Counted from the first letter of the stretch, positions 53,877 to 64,000 are shown. The stretch is DNA of 64,000 nt from Aquiluna sp. KACHI24 (GCF_025997915.1 NZ_AP026677.1:620001-684000); one strand, 5' to 3'. Notes: generated from the sequence alone by a model not told the origin. Numbers and translations: made by a program.

Positions 53877-55028
53877 TTGAAAAGCGATAGGTCTGCTGCC
53901 CTTTTGTTGCTTGCTGCAGCGGTTGCAGGGCTGGTAATCGCCAACTCCCCCATCGGGTCTGGCTTCCTTGACTTCAAGCACTCCTACATTGGTTTCGAAC
54001 TGATCGGTCTAAAGCTTTCAGTTGAGCACTGGGTATCCGACTTACTGCTAGCGGTCTTTTTCTTGGTAGCCGGACTCGAGTTGAAATATGAACTTCGACT
54101 CGGAGTGCTGAGCAAGTTCAAGACTGCCTTGGTTCCGGTGTTGGGTGGCATCGGTGGGGTCGCGGTTCCCGCTTTGATCTACCTTTCACTCACCTGGGGA
54201 ACTGAGCTCGTGACGGGCTGGCCGATTCCGACGGCGACCGACATTGCCTTCGCCCTGGGGGTTCTGGCAATCTTCGGCTCTGGGCTTCCTAAGTCAGCCC
54301 GAGTATTCCTTCTTGCCCTAGCAATATTCGATGATCTTGTCGCGATCAGCATCATTGCTGTTTTCTATACCGATGACGTGAAGATCGAGTGGCTATTGAT
54401 CGCATCGGCTATCGCGCTCGCTCACAGCGCTATCGAGCAGCTGAAGAAAATCCCGATCAATTTCATTCGAGTGATTACCTTCCTAATGCTCTGGTATGCG
54501 GTCTACCAGTCGGGCGTTCACGCAACTATCGCTGGGGTGGTGTTGGGCTTGATCATCCCAGCCTCGAAGACTCATTCCCTCACCGCAAAGCTTCAACCTT
54601 GGACCAATTCGATTGCGCTACCAGTGTTCGCTTTCTTCGCGGTCGCCATTGCACTTCCTAGCTTTGCCGAGGAGGTTTCGGTGGTGTTCCCAGCGATCGC
54701 AATTGCTCTGCCGGTTGGCAAGATCCTTGGAATCACCGTGCTTGCCTACCTTGCAAACAAGCTTGCCGCTCCTGAAGACAGACTTAGTCTGAAGTTGCCC
54801 GATTTCATGGCGGTGGCAGCAATTGCGGGCGTCGGATTCACGGTTTCGCTGCTGATGACAAATCTCTCTTTTGCCAACAACCCAGAGGTTCTTGCCGAAG
54901 CCACCCTTGCCGTTATCTTCGGCAGCCTTATCTCGATGGCCATCGGTGGCTTTCTGGCGAGCTGGCGCGGGAAGCACTACCGCCGACTAGCTAGGTCAGT
55001 AAAGCTCGCAGAGCGCGCCGATTCTTGA
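53877..55028 (+). CDS. nhaA: Na+/H+ antiporter NhaA
   Basis: Exchanges Na+ for H+ at alkaline pH; 383 aa, about 12 transmembrane helices. TATDIAFALG and LAIFDDLVAI contain the conserved ion-binding aspartates, matching D133 and D163/D164 of E. coli NhaA. The start is TTG at 53877 with AAGGAG five bases upstream. An ATG at 53745 would add 44 non-conserved, non-membrane residues through the regulatory region and is rejected. The last 33 bases overlap zapE on the other strand. Confidence 0.93.
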   Translation: MKSDRSAALLLLAAAVAGLVIANSPIGSGFLDFKHSYIGFELIGLKLSVEHWVSDLLLAVFFLVAGLELKYELRLGVLSKFKTALVPVLGGIGGVAVPALIYLSLTWGTELVTGWPIPTATDIAFALGVLAIFGSGLPKSARVFLLALAIFDDLVAISIIAVFYTDDVKIEWLLIASAIALAHSAIEQLKKIPINFIRVITFLMLWYAVYQSGVHATIAGVVLGLIIPASKTHSLTAKLQPWTNSIALPVFAFFAVAIALPSFAEEVSVVFPAIAIALPVGKILGITVLAYLANKLAAPEDRLSLKLPDFMAVAAIAGVGFTVSLLMTNLSFANNPEVLAEATLAVIFGSLISMAIGGFLASWRGKHYRRLARSVKLAERADS

Positions 55029-55997
55029 TACCGCTCTTAGGTATTTCTTGCGATATCCGCCTGAAATCATGGTCTCAGAGAAGACTTTGGTTGCGGGAAC
55101 CTTGCCTGATGTCCTCAGTGGAATCTGCTGCTCATAGAGACGATCAACGAAGCTGACCAATCTCAACGCGGCAACCTGATCCTCCAGCTGGTGCAGGTTC
55201 TTGATCGCAAGCGAACCAACCTGGTCAATCAGTTTCCTGAATTTTGTCGGGTGCAGGGTTCCAAGATGAGCCAGCAGGGCATCGAAATCCTCCAGGAAGC
55301 CGTCCTCCTGATAGCCAATCCAGTCACTCAGCTCAAGCTCGCTGAGGTTCCTAGAGTCTTGGCTGCTATCGCGATGACGATAGTCCTCGCCATCGACGCT
55401 GACAATTTCGAAGCGCTCTCCTAGGCCCTGAATCTCCCGTTTGAAATCCTCGGCAGCAAATCTTCCCTGACCAAGAGCGTTTGGTGGAGTGTTTGAGGTG
55501 GCAGCAAAGCGCACGCCCTTTTCGCTGAGCTCTTTCAAGAACCGCGACATCAGCATGGTGTCACCCGGATCGTCGAGCTCGAACTCGTCAATGCAGATCA
55601 GTGCATAGCTTGAGAAGCTCGAAACTGCTTGGCTGAAACCAAGGTAACCAACCAGTGAGGTGTACTCGAGGAAGCTGCCGAAAGCCTTTCGTCCAGAGAA
55701 GGCGTGGTAAATCGACGCTAATAGGTGTGTTTTACCAACTCCAAAACCACCGTCGAGATAGATACCGGGGATTGCCTCGGACTTAGAAAATAGCTTTCTG
55801 ACTGGACCCGTTACGAATTGTTTCGAGCGCTCCACAGCCGCCTGCTGTGAGGGAAAATTGGGGTCTGGGCGGTAGTTCTCAAAGTGGGCTTTGACAAACT
55901 CAGGTGGTGGCACCAACTGTCGAATAAGCTCTTCTGTAGCGGTGGATGGAACCACACCAACCAAGGAATTTGGTTGATTTTTTGCTGGTTCTAGCAC
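54996..55997 (-). CDS. zapE: ZapE/AFG1-family ATPase
   Basis: A 333-aa P-loop ATPase. Walker A is [13 protein letters not shown], Walker [15 protein letters not shown], and sensor ATSNTPP. In proteobacteria ZapE acts on the Z-ring; its role in actinobacteria is not well tested. The GTG start at 55997 has GGAG five bases upstream. The 3' end overlaps nhaA by 33 bp. Confidence 0.93.
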   Translation of the reverse strand: MLEPAKNQPNSLVGVVPSTATEELIRQLVPPPEFVKAHFENYRPDPNFPSQQAAVERSKQFVTGPVRKLFSKSEAIPGIYLDGGFGVGKTHLLASIYHAFSGRKAFGSFLEYTSLVGYLGFSQAVSSFSSYALICIDEFELDDPGDTMLMSRFLKELSEKGVRFAATSNTPPNALGQGRFAAEDFKREIQGLGERFEIVSVDGEDYRHRDSSQDSRNLSELELSDWIGYQEDGFLEDFDALLAHLGTLHPTKFRKLIDQVGSLAIKNLHQLEDQVAALRLVSFVDRLYEQQIPLRTSGKVPATKVFSETMISGGYRKKYLRAVSRIGALCELY

Positions 55998-56045
55998 TCA
56001 GGCTCCGTTCGTCGGGGCAAGTTTAGACAATCTTTAGGAGTTACG

Positions 56046-56915
56046 GTGTCAGACAAGTTCTCAGGCTATGCCCATCCACAGGTTCTGGTAACCACTGAGT
56101 GGTTGGCCCAGAACCGCACCTCGGTCAAGGTCGTCGAATCCAACGAAGACATTCTTTTGTATGACACCGGCCACATTCCCGGTGCGGTCAAACTCGATTG
56201 GCACACAGAACTAAATGATCCGGTGCGTCGCGACTACTTAGATGGGGCCGGCTTTGCCGCTCTTATGCAGCGCAAGGGAATCTCCCGTGATGACACCGTG
56301 GTGCTATACGGTGACAAGTCCAACTGGTGGGCCTGCTACGCGTTTTGGGTTTTCAAGCTCTTTGGACACGAGGATGTTCGACTTCTGGATGGCGGCCGGG
56401 CGAAGTGGGTTGCAGAGGGTCGCGAGCTAACCCGTGAGGTGGATCCGGTCACTTCGGGAAACTACCCAGTTGTGGAGCGCAAGGATTCGGAAATCAGGGC
56501 ATTCCGTGACGACGTTCTTAGACACGCAGGGTCACCGATTGTAGACATTCGCTCTTTCCCTGAGTACACCGGAGAGCGACTGCACATGCCGGACTATCCA
56601 AACGAGGGTGCCGCTCGTGGCGGACACATCCCATCGGCAAGGAACGTGCCCTGGGGAAAGTGCGTGCAGGAAGACGGTAGCTTCAAGCCGGTAGAGGGCT
56701 TGCGCGAGGTTCTGTTGGACGAGACTGGCTTCAGCGAGTCTGAGAAGTTCATCACCTACTGCCGTATCGGAGAGAGATCCTCTTTGACCTGGTTTGCCCT
56801 CAAGTACCTTATTGGCGTCAAGGACGTCCGTAACTACGACGGCAGTTGGACCGAGTGGGGCAACCTCGTAGCGGTTCCAGTCGCGCGTGGCGAAGAGCCT
56901 GGAGTTTTGGCCTAG
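56046..56915 (+). CDS. sseA: Thiosulfate sulfurtransferase (two-domain rhodanese)
   Basis: Transfers sulfane sulfur from thiosulfate or a similar donor to an acceptor thiol. It is 289 aa with two rhodanese domains. The active-site loop CRIGERS (239-245) has the catalytic Cys239; the N-terminal domain lacks it. The GTG start at 56046 has AGGAG five bases upstream. It is coupled to the sufE gene (TAGTG, one base overlap), suggesting a joint sulfur-transfer role. Confidence 0.93.
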   Translation: MSDKFSGYAHPQVLVTTEWLAQNRTSVKVVESNEDILLYDTGHIPGAVKLDWHTELNDPVRRDYLDGAGFAALMQRKGISRDDTVVLYGDKSNWWACYAFWVFKLFGHEDVRLLDGGRAKWVAEGRELTREVDPVTSGNYPVVERKDSEIRAFRDDVLRHAGSPIVDIRSFPEYTGERLHMPDYPNEGAARGGHIPSARNVPWGKCVQEDGSFKPVEGLREVLLDETGFSESEKFITYCRIGERSSLTWFALKYLIGVKDVRNYDGSWTEWGNLVAVPVARGEEPGVLA

Positions 56916-57337
56916 TGCACGAAAGAGTAAGTGCGGTAGTTGATGACTTTCAGTCGATGACTGGCAACGATCGCCTGCAGATGCTCTTGGAGTACGCTGA
57001 TGCGCTTCCTGACTTGGATAGTCGATTTGGAGAGCACCCTGAGCTTCTAGAGCGAGTTGAAGAGTGTCAGGCACCCGTATTCATCGCGGTCGAGGGTAGC
57101 CCAGCGAAGATTGATTTGTTTTTCTCTGCCCCCAAAGAGGCTCCAACAACTCGCGGATTTGCCTCTGCGCTGAATCAGGCTTTGAACGGTCTCACCGCAG
57201 CAGAAATCCTCGCTGTGTCTGATGATTTCCCAACCGAGCTAGGCCTAGACCAGCTGATTTCCCCACTTCGCGTTCGCGGCATGCGCGGCATGCTTGCCCG
57301 CATCAAAAGAAAGACGCGGGAGCTTGCTGCCGGTTAG
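56915..57337 (+). CDS. SufE-family protein
   Basis: A 140-aa SufE-like sulfur acceptor. Cys51 in VEECQAP is at the family's active position, preceded by the LLEYADALP region. SufE normally takes persulfide from SufS; here the partner next door is a rhodanese, so donor and acceptor could differ. The GTG at 56915 overlaps the sseA stop by one base. A longer start at 56846 lies inside sseA and is rejected. Confidence 0.9.
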   Translation: MHERVSAVVDDFQSMTGNDRLQMLLEYADALPDLDSRFGEHPELLERVEECQAPVFIAVEGSPAKIDLFFSAPKEAPTTRGFASALNQALNGLTAAEILAVSDDFPTELGLDQLISPLRVRGMRGMLARIKRKTRELAAG

Positions 57338-57887
57338 CGACCACTTTGGATCTGCGTCGCTGTCAGATAGCTTTCTAGACGCGCTGCTTGCAGGTTCAAA
57401 AATCACCGCAAGTTTGGTTGTGGATTCAGCAGGTGAAACCCAGGATAAACAGGGCGGTTCGAAGCTACTTGGCGGACCAACTGATCTGCTATGGCTTAGG
57501 GCCTTGCGAAGGAATGCCAATCTGGTGGTCACCAGCGGTAAGACTTACCGTGCCGAAAAGTATCGGATGCCAAAGTCAGCGAATCTTGCAGTTTTCTCAA
57601 GATCAAGACTCTCCCCGCCCGAAGGACTCGATAATCCACAACGGTTCATCGAACTCGGCGAAGTCCCCTCGATACCTCAGGTCGTTCAAACCCTGGCAAA
57701 GGACTACAGCAGGATTCATCTAGAGCTAGGTCCTAGCACTTTGGTTCCAACCTGCAAAGAACTTGAACTTGGAATCTGGATAAGCTCACTCGAACCCACG
57801 GGAGTCACTGCATTCTGTGACAAGCACCAGCTGTCTGTTGTGCATGAAATCAGTGCGAAGGATTTGGTAATCGCTTACTGCCGCTAG
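57294..57887 (+). CDS. RibD C-terminal-like / dihydrofolate reductase-fold protein
   Basis: A protein of up to 197 aa with the RibD reductase fold: KITASLVVDSAGET (strand and NADPH region), DLLWLRALRRNANLVVTSGKTYRAE, and a C-terminal LELGPSTLV segment. It lacks a deaminase domain, so it is not a full RibD. The substrate is unknown. The start is uncertain: TTG at 57294 is the earliest, but this lies inside sufE; a TTG at 57324 is an alternative. Signals are weak. Confidence 0.75.
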   Translation: MPASKERRGSLLPVSDHFGSASLSDSFLDALLAGSKITASLVVDSAGETQDKQGGSKLLGGPTDLLWLRALRRNANLVVTSGKTYRAEKYRMPKSANLAVFSRSRLSPPEGLDNPQRFIELGEVPSIPQVVQTLAKDYSRIHLELGPSTLVPTCKELELGIWISSLEPTGVTAFCDKHQLSVVHEISAKDLVIAYCR

Positions 57888-57931
57888 CGGCGTGGCACGG
57901 GCCTCCTTTTCCGCTTCAGGAGTAGCTTTTT

Positions 57932-58495
57932 GTGGTGGAGTTAGACCTATCCGAAATCAGTGAGCCCTTCAGAGGCATGCTCGCTTCCTTGACTGAGGTC
58001 GCCACTCGTGATGAGATCGAACTAACTCAGATTCCATCCCCAAAAGGCATCGCTCCAGAGTCGTTCGCCATATCCGCAGAGATCCGGCATCAAACCGAGT
58101 CAGATCACGGTGTGAGCAGATTGGTCTTCTGTAGAGATCCTCAAATTCCAGAGGGTTGGAACTCTGAGTTTCGCATCATCGGCTACGCAAAATCACCAAT
58201 CGAGTTGGAGATGGCAAAGGACGAGTATCTCTCCCAATTGCCCTGGGAATGGCTTCGCGATTCACTGAGTCAAAATGGCGCCAGCTTTGCCCATGAAGCG
58301 GGAACCACAACCACAGTTGTTTCCACCGGCCACGGTTCTTTGATCACCCAGCCGCAACATGCGGAGCTAGAAATCAGGGCATCATGGGCGCCGGTAGGTT
58401 TTGATTTGAAGCCTCATCTTCAAGGGTGGATTGAATTGCTCGCCCTGATCAGTGGCTTGCCCCCTAGGGACAGCAAAGTAGTGAGGCTTGGTTGA
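57932..58495 (+). CDS. DUF3000 domain protein
   Basis: A 187-aa protein of the actinobacterial DUF3000 family, typically encoded directly before RNase D. The SWAP/GFDLKPHLQGWIELLALISGLPPR segment near the C-terminus is characteristic. Function is unknown; tight linkage with rnd suggests an RNA-related role. GTG at 57932 (a GTG at 57935 also possible), with GGAG about ten bases away. The last four bases overlap the rnd start (TTGA). Confidence 0.9.
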   Translation: MVELDLSEISEPFRGMLASLTEVATRDEIELTQIPSPKGIAPESFAISAEIRHQTESDHGVSRLVFCRDPQIPEGWNSEFRIIGYAKSPIELEMAKDEYLSQLPWEWLRDSLSQNGASFAHEAGTTTTVVSTGHGSLITQPQHAELEIRASWAPVGFDLKPHLQGWIELLALISGLPPRDSKVVRLG

Positions 58496-59673
58496 AGCTT
58501 TCTGCTCCCCGCCTGCCTGTGGCATTGGTCACAACTGAAAATGAGTTGCTGCGCTGTGTATCTGACATCGCAAAGGTAGATGTTCTCTCCTTAGATGCCG
58601 AGCGCGCGAGCGGCTTTCGATACTCTCAGAAGGCCTATCTGGTTCAAATAGCAACCGAGTCAGAGATTTTCCTGATTGACCCAGTTCTACTTGACGAAGA
58701 GTCACACACTTGGCGAGAGCTGCTCTCGGCTCAGCTGAACCAGAAGACTTGGCTTTTGCATGCCGCCACTCAAGACCTCCCCTGCCTTGCTCAGCTTGGG
58801 TTTTACCCCAAGAAGCTGATTGACACTGAACTGGCGGCTCGCATCGCTGGGCTAGCAAGGGTCGGACTTGGATCACTCTGCGAGGAACTTCTTGACCTAG
58901 AGCTTGCCAAGGAGCACAGTGCCTCCGACTGGTCGCTACGGCCACTGAGTGACGAGATGCTCAACTACGCCGCCCTAGATGTTGATGTCATGGCAGAGCT
59001 GTGGGTCGCACTTGAAAAGCTTTTGATCGAGCAGTCAAAGATCGATTTCGTAGCCGAGGAGTTTGAGCACCTGCTCGGTTTCAAACCCAAACCCCAGCCA
59101 CAAGAACCCTGGCGCAATCTGCCAGGGTTGAGCAAAGTCAAAGATCTAAATCGAGTCAAAATTGCTGCCAGTTTGTGGCTGGAGCGAGACCGGATCGCCA
59201 GAGAAAGTGACACGGCCCCCGGTCGATTAATCCCTGACCGAGCCATCATGGCGGTTGTCAACACTCCTCCAGCCTCCAAATCTGAGCTTGCGGGCAATCG
59301 AGAGTTTCAAGGCAGGGCTTCGCGCTCCATGCTTGGGGTGTGGTGGCAGGCAATCGCTTCAGCTAATGATCTAGAGATTGAGTTGACGCCATCAGAGCGC
59401 GGCAACGGTATCCCAAATCATCGATCCTGGGAAAAGCGCTTTCCTGAAGCGCACCAACGACTCGAGAGCACCAGGCCATGGTTGGTATCGCTCTCCGAAG
59501 AGCTCTCCATCCCGGTGGAGAACCTGCTCACACCTGACTATCTAAGACGAGTCTGTTTTGCTCCGGAGTCAGACGTAGCCAAACAGCTAGAGCAGCTAGG
59601 TGCACGAAGCTGGCAAATTAACCTAGTTGCGCCTCTGATCCAAGCTGAGTTTTCTCGCCTTCAAGAGGTTTAG
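58492..59673 (+). CDS. rnd: Ribonuclease D
   Basis: 3'-5' exoribonuclease of 393 aa for tRNA maturation. The DEDD exonuclease domain has LDAERASG (first acids), [10 protein letters not shown] and [12 protein letters not shown]. An HRDC domain follows near 210-290. The TTG start at 58492 has GAGG a few bases upstream. Its last 56 bases overlap dxs on the other strand. Confidence 0.95.
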   Translation: MKLSAPRLPVALVTTENELLRCVSDIAKVDVLSLDAERASGFRYSQKAYLVQIATESEIFLIDPVLLDEESHTWRELLSAQLNQKTWLLHAATQDLPCLAQLGFYPKKLIDTELAARIAGLARVGLGSLCEELLDLELAKEHSASDWSLRPLSDEMLNYAALDVDVMAELWVALEKLLIEQSKIDFVAEEFEHLLGFKPKPQPQEPWRNLPGLSKVKDLNRVKIAASLWLERDRIARESDTAPGRLIPDRAIMAVVNTPPASKSELAGNREFQGRASRSMLGVWWQAIASANDLEIELTPSERGNGIPNHRSWEKRFPEAHQRLESTRPWLVSLSEELSIPVENLLTPDYLRRVCFAPESDVAKQLEQLGARSWQINLVAPLIQAEFSRLQEV

Positions 59674-61555
59674 CGTGGGGCACCTTGGTGCCAACAACCT
59701 GAGCAACGATTTCATGGGCAATAGCTTGAGGAGTCAGTCCGAGTCTCTCCAGAATCTCTTCACGCTCTGCATGCTCGAGGAACTCAGCTGGAACACCGAC
59801 CTCGTTAAGGCCAGTGTCAACACCGTTTGCCCTTAATTCCTGGCGCACTCTGCTACCAAAGCCACCAACTCGCACGCCATCTTCAAGCGTGACAACCAAA
59901 CGGTGCTCGGCAGCAAGGTCGATGATGCTCTTTTGAACTGGAACTATCCATCTTGGGTCAACCACGGTTGCACCGATACCCTGAGCTGCAAGCAGGTCGG
60001 CCACTTTCATGGCGGTGTGGGCAAAAGGACCAACTGCCACGATCAATACATCCTTGCTTGCCGAGCGGTGTAGCACGTCCACACCATCCTGTGTGCGGTA
60101 CTCGGCGGGTAGGTCGCTCGCTACCGATCCCTTTGGAAAACGAATCACTGTTGGGGCATCATTGATCTCGATCGCCTCCTGCAGCTCTTCGCGCAGGGTT
60201 GCCTCATCGCGCGGGGCGGCTAGCCTGATTCCTGGAACCACCTGAAGGATTGATAGATCCCATACGCCGTGGTGCGAAGCGCCATCAGGACCGGTTATGC
60301 CGGCACGGTCGAGCACGAAGGTGACGCCAGCCTTGTGGAGCGCAACATCCATCAGAAGCTGATCAAAGGCGCGGTTTAGGAACGTTGAGTAGATTGCGAC
60401 AACGGGGTGCAATCCACCAAAGGCCATACCCGCTGCAGAAGCAACCGCATGTTGCTCAGCGATACCGACATCGAAGGTGCGGTCGGGGAATCGGGAAGCG
60501 AACTTGTCTAGTCCGACCGGGATAAGCATCGCTCCAGTTATGGCGACCACGTTCTGGTTTTGCTGACCAATTTGAACCATCTGGTCCGCGAATACACCGG
60601 TCCAGGATTTGCTGCCGCTAACTTTTATCGGCATACCGGACTCAGGGTTGATCTGTCCGACTGCGTGGAATTGGTCAGCCTTATCCTCGAGTGCCGGGTT
60701 GTAGCCTCGACCCTTTTGGGTGATGGCATGCACTATCACGGGTGCCCCGTAACTCTTCGCCAGCTGGAGTGCCTCTTCCATCGCCTTCAGGTCATGTCCG
60801 TCGATTGGGCCGATGTACTTGATTCCTAAGTTTGGAAAAATCCCCTGCGGTGCATTCTCAGTCACGATCGAGTGGCCTGCAGCGTGCGCAGCGTCAAAAA
60901 CTGCCCTACCCAGAAAACCGAACTTATAGAAGAGCTTCTTAGATAGTCGATAGCCCTTTTTGTACCAGCCCTCTGTGCGAATGGCATTCAGGGTCTTGGC
61001 AAGACCGCCGATAGTTGGAGCATAGGAGCGACCGTTGTCGTTTACGACGATCACAAGCTTGCGGTCATTGTCGTGGCTGATGTTGTTGAGGGCTTCCCAA
61101 GCCATTCCACCCGTGAGCGCACCGTCTCCGATGACGGCAACCACGTGTCTGTCCTGACCGGTTGATTTGAATGCGCGACTGATTCCATCTGCCCACGACA
61201 GTGAGGAGGAAGCATGAGACGACTCGACGATGTCATGTTCGGATTCGCTACGCTGCGGATAACCCGCAAGTCCGTCCTTCTGACGAAGCCGTGAGAAATC
61301 GTGACGACCGGTTAGTAGCTTATGAACGTAACTCTGATGTCCGGTGTCCCAGACAATTGAGTCCCTTGGTGAATCAAAGACCCTGTGGATTGCAACCGTG
61401 GTTTCAACAACACCTAGGTTCGGACCCAGGTGTCCGCCAGTCTTGGAGACAGACTCAACTAGGTAGTCGCGAATCTCCTGGCACAGTGCGCTCAGCTCTA
61501 CATCGCTGAGCCCCTTGAGGACCTGGGGCTTCGTTACCCTGCGAAGAATATCCAT
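59618..61555 (-). CDS. dxs: 1-deoxy-D-xylulose-5-phosphate synthase
   Basis: First step of the MEP isoprenoid pathway, making DXP from pyruvate and glyceraldehyde 3-phosphate with ThDP. It is 645 aa. The ThDP motif [16 protein letters not shown], the central [14 protein letters not shown] and ASHHGVWD are clear. The C-terminal tail after [10 protein letters not shown] is about 20 residues longer than strictly needed and is the part overlapping rnd. The ATG at 61555 has no strong Shine-Dalgarno. DXP is not used for PLP here, since PdxST is present. Confidence 0.97.
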   Translation of the reverse strand: MDILRRVTKPQVLKGLSDVELSALCQEIRDYLVESVSKTGGHLGPNLGVVETTVAIHRVFDSPRDSIVWDTGHQSYVHKLLTGRHDFSRLRQKDGLAGYPQRSESEHDIVESSHASSSLSWADGISRAFKSTGQDRHVVAVIGDGALTGGMAWEALNNISHDNDRKLVIVVNDNGRSYAPTIGGLAKTLNAIRTEGWYKKGYRLSKKLFYKFGFLGRAVFDAAHAAGHSIVTENAPQGIFPNLGIKYIGPIDGHDLKAMEEALQLAKSYGAPVIVHAITQKGRGYNPALEDKADQFHAVGQINPESGMPIKVSGSKSWTGVFADQMVQIGQQNQNVVAITGAMLIPVGLDKFASRFPDRTFDVGIAEQHAVASAAGMAFGGLHPVVAIYSTFLNRAFDQLLMDVALHKAGVTFVLDRAGITGPDGASHHGVWDLSILQVVPGIRLAAPRDEATLREELQEAIEINDAPTVIRFPKGSVASDLPAEYRTQDGVDVLHRSASKDVLIVAVGPFAHTAMKVADLLAAQGIGATVVDPRWIVPVQKSIIDLAAEHRLVVTLEDGVRVGGFGSRVRQELRANGVDTGLNEVGVPAEFLEHAEREEILERLGLTPQAIAHEIVAQVVGTKVPHAKPLEGEKTQLGSEAQLG

Positions 61556-61589
61556 TTTTAGCTAAACCCGAATTGGATTTAGTTGATTC

Positions 61590-64000
61590 CTAGGCGACCA
61601 GGGATCGAAGGACATACTGCAGGATTCCACCGTTGCGGAAGTAGTCGGCCTCACCCGGGGTGTCGATGCGAACGATCGCATCAAACTCGATGACCGATTT
61701 GCCCGCTGGAGAATGAGCTGAAGGCTTTGCCACAACACGCACAGTCTTCGGCGTAACACCCTCATTGAGTTTTTCAATGCCTGTGACATCGAAAACCTCT
61801 GTGCCGTCTAGACCTAGCGAGTCGGCGCTCTCCCCCTGCGGGAACTGCAATGGCAAGACACCCATGCCAATCAGGTTCGATCTGTGGATGCGCTCGAAGC
61901 TCTCTGCGATCACAACCTTGATTCCAAGCAAGCTGGTTCCCTTAGCGGCCCAGTCACGTGAGGATCCAGAACCGTACTCCTTGCCCGCTAGGGCAACCAG
62001 TGGGGTGCCTTGAGAACGGTAGTTCTCGGAAGCATCAAAGATAAAGCTCTGTGCGCCCTCTGCGGTTGTGAAGTCTCGGGTGTAGCTACCCTCGACGTTT
62101 TCGAGAAGCTGGTTACGAAGGCGAATGTTTGCGAATGTCCCGCGAATCATCACCTCGTGGTTTCCTCGTCTTGAGCCATAGGAGTTGAAGTCAACTCGAG
62201 ATACACCACGTTCAGTGAGGTATTTTCCAGCTGGTGAGTCTGCCTTGATAGAACCTGCAGGTGAGATGTGGTCGGTCGTGACCGAGTCACCAAGCTTCAC
62301 AAGTACCCGCGCACCGGTCACGTCAGAAACTGGCTCTGGGGTGAGCTTCATGTTGTCGAAGTAAGGCGCCTTCTTCACGTAGGTTGAGTTCTCATCCCAT
62401 GTGAAGATCGAACCCTTTGGAGTCGGCAGTGAACGCCAGCGCTCATCGCCATCAAACACAGACGCGTACTGAGTCTTGAACATCTCCGAGTTAATCGAAG
62501 AATCAATGGTGGACTGGACTTCTTCTGGGGTTGGCCAGATGTCCTTCAGGAAGACGTCGTTACCCTGCTGGTCTTGACCGAGCGGGTCGTTCTCGAAGTC
62601 GAAGTCCATGGTTCCAGCAAGCGAGTAAGCAATTACCAGCGGTGGAGATGCAAGGTAGTTCATCTTCACATCAGGGTTGATGCGACCTTCAAAGTTGCGG
62701 TTACCAGAGAGAACTGCGGTGACAGCTAGATCGTTCTCGTTGATCGCCTTCGAGATCTCGTCACTTAGCGGCCCCGAGTTTCCAATACAGGTGGTGCACC
62801 CGTAACCAACAAGGTTGAAACCAAGCGCATCCAGCGAGTCGGTTAATCCAGCCTTGGCGTAGTACTCGGTAACAACCTTCGATCCAGGTGCGAGCGAGGT
62901 CTTTACCCAGGGCTTGGCTTTGAGACCCTTAGCAACAGCCTTCTTTGCCAGCAGGCCAGCTGCGAGCATTACCGATGGGTTGGAGGTGTTCGTGCAGGAG
63001 GTGATGGAGGCGATGGTTACAGCACCGTGATCGATGGTGAAGTCCTTGCCTTCGACCTTTGCGGGCTTACTCTGCTCACCTGCGTAGGTAGGCAGCACCT
63101 GCTCGAACGAAGTCTTTGCCTTGGAGAGTTCGATGCGGTCCTGAGGACGCTTTGGACCAGCTATCGATGGGACAACTGTTGAAAGGTCCAGCTCCAGGTA
63201 CTCGGAGTAAACCGGTTCGATTGACGGGTCGTGCCAAAGTCCTTGAGCCTTCGTGTATGCCTCTACTAGAGCGACCTCCTGCTCCGAACGACCGGTAACA
63301 CGCAGGTAGTCCAGGGTGACCTCGTCGATTGGGAAGATTGCAACGGTTGAGCCGAACTCTGGGGACATGTTACCGATGGTTGCACGGTTTGCCAGTGGAA
63401 CCTTGGAGACGCCCTTGCCATAGAACTCGACGAACTTGCCCACTACTCCGTGCTTGCGAAGCATCTCGGTGATTGTCAATACAACGTCGGTAGCTGTAGC
63501 ACCGGTTGGGATCTCGCCAGTTAGCTTGAACCCGACGACTCTTGGAATCAGCATCGACACAGGCTGGCCCAGCATGGCCGCCTCGGCTTCAATGCCGCCT
63601 ACACCCCATCCAAGGACGCCCAAACCATTGACCATGGTGGTGTGGGAGTCGGTTCCCACACAGGAGTCTGGATATGCCACGAGCTCGCCATCAATCTCGC
63701 GGGTCATTACAGTGCGAGCCAGGTATTCAATGTTCACCTGGTGCACGATTCCAGTCCCTGGGGGAACAACCTTGAAGTTGTCAAAAGCCGTCTGTCCCCA
63801 GCGCAGGAACTGGTACCGCTCGGCGTTTCTCTGGTACTCAAATTCCACGTTGCGCTCTGCGGCATCTGGGGAGCCTGCGATGTCGATCACGACTGAGTGG
63901 TCGATGACCATTTCAGCTGGCGCTAGCGGGTTGATCTGCTGTGGGTCGCCACCAAGTTGGGCTACAGCCTCACGCATGGTTGCCAGGTCTACCACGCAGG
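61590..64000 (-). CDS. acnA: Aconitate hydratase A, partial (5' end beyond window)
   Basis: TCA-cycle Fe-S enzyme isomerising citrate and isocitrate. The frame is open through the right edge; visible are ~803 residues from [12 protein letters not shown] onwards, so roughly 100 N-terminal residues are missing. The [4Fe-4S] cysteines are in [10 protein letters not shown] and [12 protein letters not shown], and the C-terminal swivel domain has [10 protein letters not shown]. It is 34 bases upstream of dxs. Confidence 0.97.
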   Translation of the reverse strand, partial: CVVDLATMREAVAQLGGDPQQINPLAPAEMVIDHSVVIDIAGSPDAAERNVEFEYQRNAERYQFLRWGQTAFDNFKVVPPGTGIVHQVNIEYLARTVMTREIDGELVAYPDSCVGTDSHTTMVNGLGVLGWGVGGIEAEAAMLGQPVSMLIPRVVGFKLTGEIPTGATATDVVLTITEMLRKHGVVGKFVEFYGKGVSKVPLANRATIGNMSPEFGSTVAIFPIDEVTLDYLRVTGRSEQEVALVEAYTKAQGLWHDPSIEPVYSEYLELDLSTVVPSIAGPKRPQDRIELSKAKTSFEQVLPTYAGEQSKPAKVEGKDFTIDHGAVTIASITSCTNTSNPSVMLAAGLLAKKAVAKGLKAKPWVKTSLAPGSKVVTEYYAKAGLTDSLDALGFNLVGYGCTTCIGNSGPLSDEISKAINENDLAVTAVLSGNRNFEGRINPDVKMNYLASPPLVIAYSLAGTMDFDFENDPLGQDQQGNDVFLKDIWPTPEEVQSTIDSSINSEMFKTQYASVFDGDERWRSLPTPKGSIFTWDENSTYVKKAPYFDNMKLTPEPVSDVTGARVLVKLGDSVTTDHISPAGSIKADSPAGKYLTERGVSRVDFNSYGSRRGNHEVMIRGTFANIRLRNQLLENVEGSYTRDFTTAEGAQSFIFDASENYRSQGTPLVALAGKEYGSGSSRDWAAKGTSLLGIKVVIAESFERIHRSNLIGMGVLPLQFPQGESADSLGLDGTEVFDVTGIEKLNEGVTPKTVRVVAKPSAHSPAGKSVIEFDAIVRIDTPGEADYFRNGGILQYVLRSLVA

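Noticed and set aside
1-64000. CRISPR arrays, insertion sequences, prophage or defence islands
   Set aside because: No regular spaced repeats, transposases, integrases, or clusters of unknown genes with shifted composition were seen on either strand.

Overview
The window is a gene-dense piece of an actinobacterial chromosome carrying almost only core metabolism and information-processing genes. Gene order is the strongest clue. The runs thrS-HIT-pdxS-pdxT-yebC-ruvCAB-yajC-secDF-rel, rpsD-DUF948-alaS-ruvX-mltG-aroE-aroC-aroK-aroB-aroQ-efp-nusB-pyrR-pyrBC-carAB-pyrF-gmk-rpoZ-coaBC-metK-priA-fmt, and trpE-membrane protein-DUF6704-trpC-trpB are typical of high-GC Gram-positives. A helicase-degenerate PriA, DUF3000 next to RNase D, and DUF6704 point the same way. 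GC looks moderate by eye (not computed), gaps are tiny (none above 300 bases), and many genes overlap. This fits a streamlined freshwater or marine Microbacteriaceae such as the Rhodoluna/Aquiluna group; the genus is an inference.

Region 1 (1-33849) is one uninterrupted minus-strand run. Read in transcription order it goes: rarA; rpsD with its own promoter; DUF948 and YtxH-like proteins; alaS-ruvX-mltG; the shikimate genes aroE-aroC-aroK-aroB-aroQ; efp-nusB; a pyrimidine operon opened by a PyrR-binding RNA hairpin (pyrR-pyrB-pyrC-PH-like protein-carA-carB-pyrF) and continuing into gmk-rpoZ-coaBC-metK-priA-fmt-rsmB-rpe; then hisE-hisG-hisF-hisI-trpE-two small membrane proteins-trpC-trpB. trpB is cut by the window edge. 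Shikimate genes feed chorismate to trpE, and PRPP-using enzymes of the pyr, his and trp pathways sit together.

Region 2 (33906-47927): a membrane-anchored cyclophilin and a DUF349 protein on the plus strand face rel (ppGpp synthetase/hydrolase). Rel follows the Sec accessory operon yajC-secD-secF. Upstream lies the thrS-HIT-pdxS-pdxT-yebC-ruvC-ruvA-ruvB run.

Region 3 (48015-56915) is more mixed: a compact VIT-family metal transporter, malate:quinone oxidoreductase, a secreted FN3-5'-nucleotidase, a tRNA operon (Gly-Cys-Val), an ammonium transporter divergent from an Na+/H+ antiporter with GlnR-like boxes between them, ZapE and a rhodanese. Three convincing intrinsic terminators are here.

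Region 4 (56915-64000): SufE-like protein, a RibD-C-like reductase, DUF3000 and RNase D on plus; dxs and the C-terminal part of aconitase on minus.

No mobile element, prophage, CRISPR array, toxin-antitoxin or defence system was seen. The most interesting signals are regulatory and architectural: the PyrR hairpin beside the pyrR Shine-Dalgarno, GlnR-like boxes at amt/nhaA, paired palindromes in front of the 5'-nucleotidase, a large class of exact 8-nt gene overlaps, frequent TTG starts, convergent genes that overlap or almost touch, a transporter that lacks its metal-binding domain, and loss of the phosphatidylinositol mannoside genes from a conserved neighbourhood.
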